Shown here in pieces: positions 20,244 to 23,819 of a stretch of 23,819 nucleotides of DNA. The position numbers and the translations under genes were made by a program. The notes beneath the pieces were generated by a model that was not told where the DNA came from, made no database searches, and saw only the letters and a list, made by a program, of their open reading frames with translations. The first letter of the stretch is position 1. Each line of letters opens with the position of its first letter. Origin of the DNA: Cristatella mucedo (taxonomy: Eukaryota; Bryozoa; Phylactolaemata; Cristatellidae); assembly GCA_009760855.2 (NCBI GenBank), contig WPIO01000573.1, positions 1 through 23,819 on the forward strand. The letters run 5' to 3'.

Positions 20244-23200
20244 CCATTCACCCTTGAATAACTCATTTTGTACGAGTTCGCAGCAGTTTGCGCAATTTGT
20301 AGACACTTTTAATCTGCTCGTCAGAGCATGCTGTACCTAGCAGCAGAGTGATGCAATTTGTTTTAAGCCATTCGCACTTGAATAACCCATTTCACACGAG
20401 TTGGCAGCAGATGGCAGAATATCTACAGACTTTAAATCTGCTTTTCGAAGCGTGCCGTAGCTGGCAGCTGAGTGCTGCGCCTTGTTTTAGGCCATTCGCC
20501 CTCAATAACTCATTTCACACGAGTTGGCAGGGGATTGTGGATTATCTGCATGTTTCAAACCTGCTCGTGGCAGCATGCGGTAGCTTGCGGCAGAGTGCTG
20601 CACCTTGTTTTAAGCCGTTCACACTTGAAAAACTCATTTCGTTCGAGTTGGCAGCAGTTCGCGGAATATGTAAACACTTCAAATCTGCTCGTCGGAGCCT
20701 GCAGTAGCTGGCAGCAGAGTGCTGCACCTTTCTTTAAGCTATTCGAACTTCAAAAATTCATTTCGCACAAGTTCGCAGCAAATCACGGATTATTTACACA
20801 CTTATAATTTGCTCGTCGGAGCATGGGGTAGCTTGCAGAAGAGTGATGCAATTCGCTTTAAGCCATTCACCCTTGAATAACTCATTTCGCTCGAGTTCGC
20901 AGAATATCTACACACTTCAAATCTGCTCGTCAGAGCGTTGGGTAGCTGACGGCAGATTGCTGCACCTTGCTTGAGGCCATTTCCACTCGATTAGATCATT
21001 TCGCACGAGTTCGCAGCAGATCGCAGAATATCTACACACTTCAAATCTGCTCGTCAGAGCGTGAGGTAGCTGACGGCAGATTGCTATACCTTGCTTGTGG
21101 CCATTCCCACTCGAATAGATCATTTCGCACGAGTTCCCAGCAGATCGCAGGATATTTTCAAACTTTAAGTTTGCTTGTCGTAGCGTGCAGAAGCTGGCGG
21201 CTGAGTGATGCAATTTGGTTTAAGCCATTCGCACTTGAATAACTTATTTCGCACGAGTTAGCAGCTGATCGCAGATTCTCTGCACACTTTAAGTCGTCTC
21301 GTCGGAGCGTGCGGCAGCAGAGTGCTGCAACTTGTTTTAAGCCTTTGGACTTAAAATACTCATTTCGGACGAGTTTGCCTCAGATAGCGGAATATTTTCA
21401 AACTTCAAGTCAGCTCGTCCCAGCTTGCAGTAGCTGGCAGCCGAGTGCAGCACCTTGCTTTATGCCACTCACACTTCAATAATTCATTTCGTTCGAGTTC
21501 GCAGCTAATCGCGAAATATCTAGACACTTAGGGTCATCTCGTCCCTGCGTGCAGTAGCTGGGAGCAGAGTGATTCAATTTGTTTTATGCCATTCGCACTT
21601 GATTAATTCCTTTAGCACGAGTTCGCAGCAGATCGCAGATTATCTACACACTTTTAATCAGCTCGTCGCAGCGAGCAGTTTCTGGCAGCACAGTGCTGCA
21701 CCCAGCATTAAGCAATTCACCCTTGAAAAACTCATTTCGTACGAGTTCGCAGCAGTTTGCGGAATATGTAGACACTTTTAATCTGCTCGTCGGAGCATGC
21801 TGTACCTAGTAGCAGAGTGATGCAATTTGTTTTAAGCCATTCGCACTTGAATAACCCATTTTACACGAGTTGGCAGCAGACGGTGGAATATCTACAGACT
21901 TTAAATCTGCTTTTCGAAGCGTGCGGTTGCTGGCAGCTGAGTGCTGCCCCTTGTTTTAGGCCATTCGCCCTGAATAGCTCATTTCGGACGAGTTCGCAGC
22001 AGATTGCGGAATATCTACACTTTTCAAAACTGCTCGTGGCAGCATGAGGTAGCTTGCAGCAGAGTGCTGGACCTTGTTTTAAGCCATTCGCACTTGAAAA
22101 ACTCATTTCGTTCGAGTTGGCAGCAGTTCGCGGAATATGTAAACACTTCAAATCTGCTCGTCGGAGCCTGCAGTAGCTGGCAGCAGAGTGCTGCACCTTT
22201 CTTTAAGCTCTTCGAGTTTCATAAATTCATTTCGCACAAGTTCGCAGCAGATCACGGATTATTTACACACTTATATTTTGCTCGTCGGAGCATGGGGTAG
22301 CTTGCACAAGAGTGATGCAATTCACTTTAAGCCATTCACCCTTGAATAACTCATTTCGCTCGAGTTCGCAGCAGATCGCAGAATATCTACACACTTCAAA
22401 TCTGCTCGTCAGAGCGTGCGGTAGCTGACGGCAGATTGCTGCACCTTGCTTGAGGCCATTTCCACTCGATTAGATTATTTCGCACGAGTTTGCAGCAGAT
22501 CGCAGAATATTTTCAGACTTCAAATTTGTTTGTCGTAGTGTGCGGAAGCTGGCAGCTGATTGCTGCACCTGGTTTTCAGCCATTCGCACTTGAATGACTC
22601 ATTTTCCGCGAGTTCGCAGCAGATCGCAGAATACCTAGAAACTTCAAATCTGCTCGTCGCAGCATGCAATAGCTGGCAGCAGAGTGATGCAATTTGGTTT
22701 AAGCCATTCGCACTTGAATAACTTATTTCGCACGAGTTAGCAGCAGATCGCAGATTCTCTGCACACTTTAAATCGTCTCGTCGGAGCGTGCAGCAGCTGG
22801 CAGCAGAGTGCTGCACCTCGTTTTACGCCGTTCGAACTTAAATAACTCATTTCGGACGAGTTTGCCTGAGATAGCGGAATATTTTCACACTTCAAGTCAG
22901 CTCGTCCCAGCTTGCTGTAGCTGGCTGCCGAGTGCAGCACCTTGCTTTATGCCACTCACACTTCAATAATTCATTTCGCTTGAGTTCGCAGCAGATCGCG
23001 AAATATCTAGACACTTTAAGTCATCTCGTCCCTGTGTGCAATAGCTGGGAGCAGAGTGATTCAATTTGTTTTACACCATTCGTACTTGATTAACTCCTTT
23101 TGCAAGAGTTCGCAGCAGATCGCAGATTATCTACACACTTTTAATCAGCTCGTCTCAGCGAGCCGTCTCTGCCAGCACAGTGCTGCACCTAGCATTTAGC

Positions 23201-23819
23201 CATTCACCCTTGAATAACTCATTTCGTACGAGTTCGCAGCAGTTTGCGGAATATGTAGACACTTTTAATCTGCTCGTCGGAGCATGCTGTACCTAGCAGC
23301 AGAGTGATGCAATTTGTTTTAAGCCGTTCGCACTTGAATAATCCATTTCGCACAAGTTCGCAGCAGATCACGGATTATTTACACACTTATAATTTGCTCG
23401 TCGGAGCATGGGGTAGCTTGCAGAAGAGTGATGCAATTCGCTTTAAGCCATTCACCCTTGAATAACTCATTTCGCTCGAGTTCGCAGCAGATCGCAGAAT
23501 ATCTACCCACTTCAAATCTGCTCGTCAGAGCATGCGGTAGCTGTCGGCAGATTGCTTAACCTTGCTTGAGGCCATTCTTACTCGAATAGATCATTTCGCA
23601 CGAGTTCCCAGCAGATCGCAGAATATTTTTAGACTTTAAGTTTGCTTGTCGAGGCGTGCAGAAGCTGGCGGCTGAGTGCTGCTCGTGGTTTTAAGCCATT
23701 CGCACTTGAATGACTCATTTTCCACGAGTTCGAAGCAGATCGCAGAATACCTAGAAACTTGAAATCTGCTCGTCGCAGCGTGCAATAGCTGGCAGCAGAG
23801 TGATGCAATTTGGTTTAAG
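20244..23819. repeat. Super-HOR copy 2 (3576 bp, cut by window edge)
   Basis: Repeats copy 1 from L (20244) through A 20368, A 21837 and the A/D hybrid 23324 to the end of G at 23819. Differences found by eye from copy 1: c to a at 21330, two substitutions at 21356-21357, c to t at 21810, one extra T near 23016 and loss of one cag near 23239. Hybrid monomers, the 10-bp E deletion and the H deletion are all shared. The window stops exactly at a monomer edge, one monomer (H/K) before a third copy would begin. Confidence 0.93.

Larger units (their letters stand above)
1..23819. repeat. Satellite array, ~124-bp monomer in 12-mer higher-order repeats
   Basis: The whole window is a direct tandem array. 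A monomer, phased here to begin at ccattcgcacttgaataac, carries in order: that head; catttcgcacgagttcgcag near 22-41; cagatcgcagaatatctaca near 41-60; cttcaaatctgctcgtcgga near 63-82; gtagctggcagcagagtgct near 90-109; and the tail ccttgttttaag to 124. Twelve variants of this monomer recur in constant order every 1486-1487 bp. All copies face the same way. No non-satellite insert was seen. Multimeric HOR organisation is known for centromeric alpha satellite and for satellites of several other eukaryotes; a centromeric role here is inference only. I do not recognise the family, so species and chromosome are unknown. Confidence 0.97.

Noticed and set aside
1-23819. CRISPR array
   Set aside because: The repeated unit is about 124 bp with no unique spacers between copies; diversity is distributed over monomer classes in fixed order, unlike repeat-spacer structure.
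1-23819. Transposon, insertion sequence or retroelement inserts
   Set aside because: Every segment could be assigned to the monomer. I found no terminal inverted repeats, long terminal repeats, poly-A tails, target duplications or transposase/reverse transcriptase-like frames.
1-23819. rRNA, tRNA or other structured RNA genes; telomeric repeat
   Set aside because: No conserved rRNA or tRNA core words and no short telomere-type tandem repeat were seen. The short hairpins are part of the monomer.
23808-23819. Window ends exactly on a monomer edge, hinting at a natural array or contig end
   Set aside because: With a 124-bp monomer such a coincidence is expected about once in 124 random cut points and there is no flanking sequence to judge by.

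Overview
The window is entirely satellite DNA. From first base to last it is a head-to-tail array of one monomer of about 124 bp, about 190 copies, all in the same orientation. I see no gene, RNA gene, transposon, CRISPR array or bacterial regulatory element. The array must come from a eukaryote, most plausibly a centromeric or other heterochromatic region, but the species cannot be named from the sequence. A typical monomer has about 49% G+C and about 8 CpG sites (observed/expected about 1.1), so there is no CpG decay. That fits a lineage or locus without heavy CpG methylation, such as many invertebrates, better than a methylated vertebrate or plant satellite.

The monomers form a higher-order repeat (HOR). 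Twelve distinguishable variants, here named A to L, recur in fixed order with a period of 1486-1487 bp (ten monomers of 124 bp and two, B and K, of 123 bp). Layout: (1) 1-about 2996 is a noisy, indel-rich stretch that keeps HOR order (C-L, A-L, A-C). (2) At about 2997 the phase jumps from C to the tail of G, and clean H-L monomers run to 3630. (3) 3631-15360 holds eight units, six of full length and two shortened: unit 1 has a mosaic B/C junction and a 51-bp loss, unit 2 an H/I fusion with a 110-bp loss. (4) 15361-16542 is unit 9, which has lost 67 bp of C and contains a scrambled, deletion-rich H-I-J patch at 16228-16419. (5) 16543-23819 changes organisation: a 30-monomer, 3701-bp super-HOR is present nearly twice (16543-20243 and 20244-23819), with only six differences found by eye.

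The main observations are the 12-mer HOR itself, the switch to a nested 3.7-kb super-repeat, interspersed HOR haplotypes that record unequal exchange, dyad-symmetric (hairpin-forming) motifs in the monomers, and a left end that looks like uncorrected long-read sequence rather than biological decay. Open reading frames of 60-130 codons occur on both strands at HOR spacing. They are by-products of the repeat and are not annotated as genes. All alignments were made by eye; boundaries of mosaic pieces are good to about 5-10 bp.
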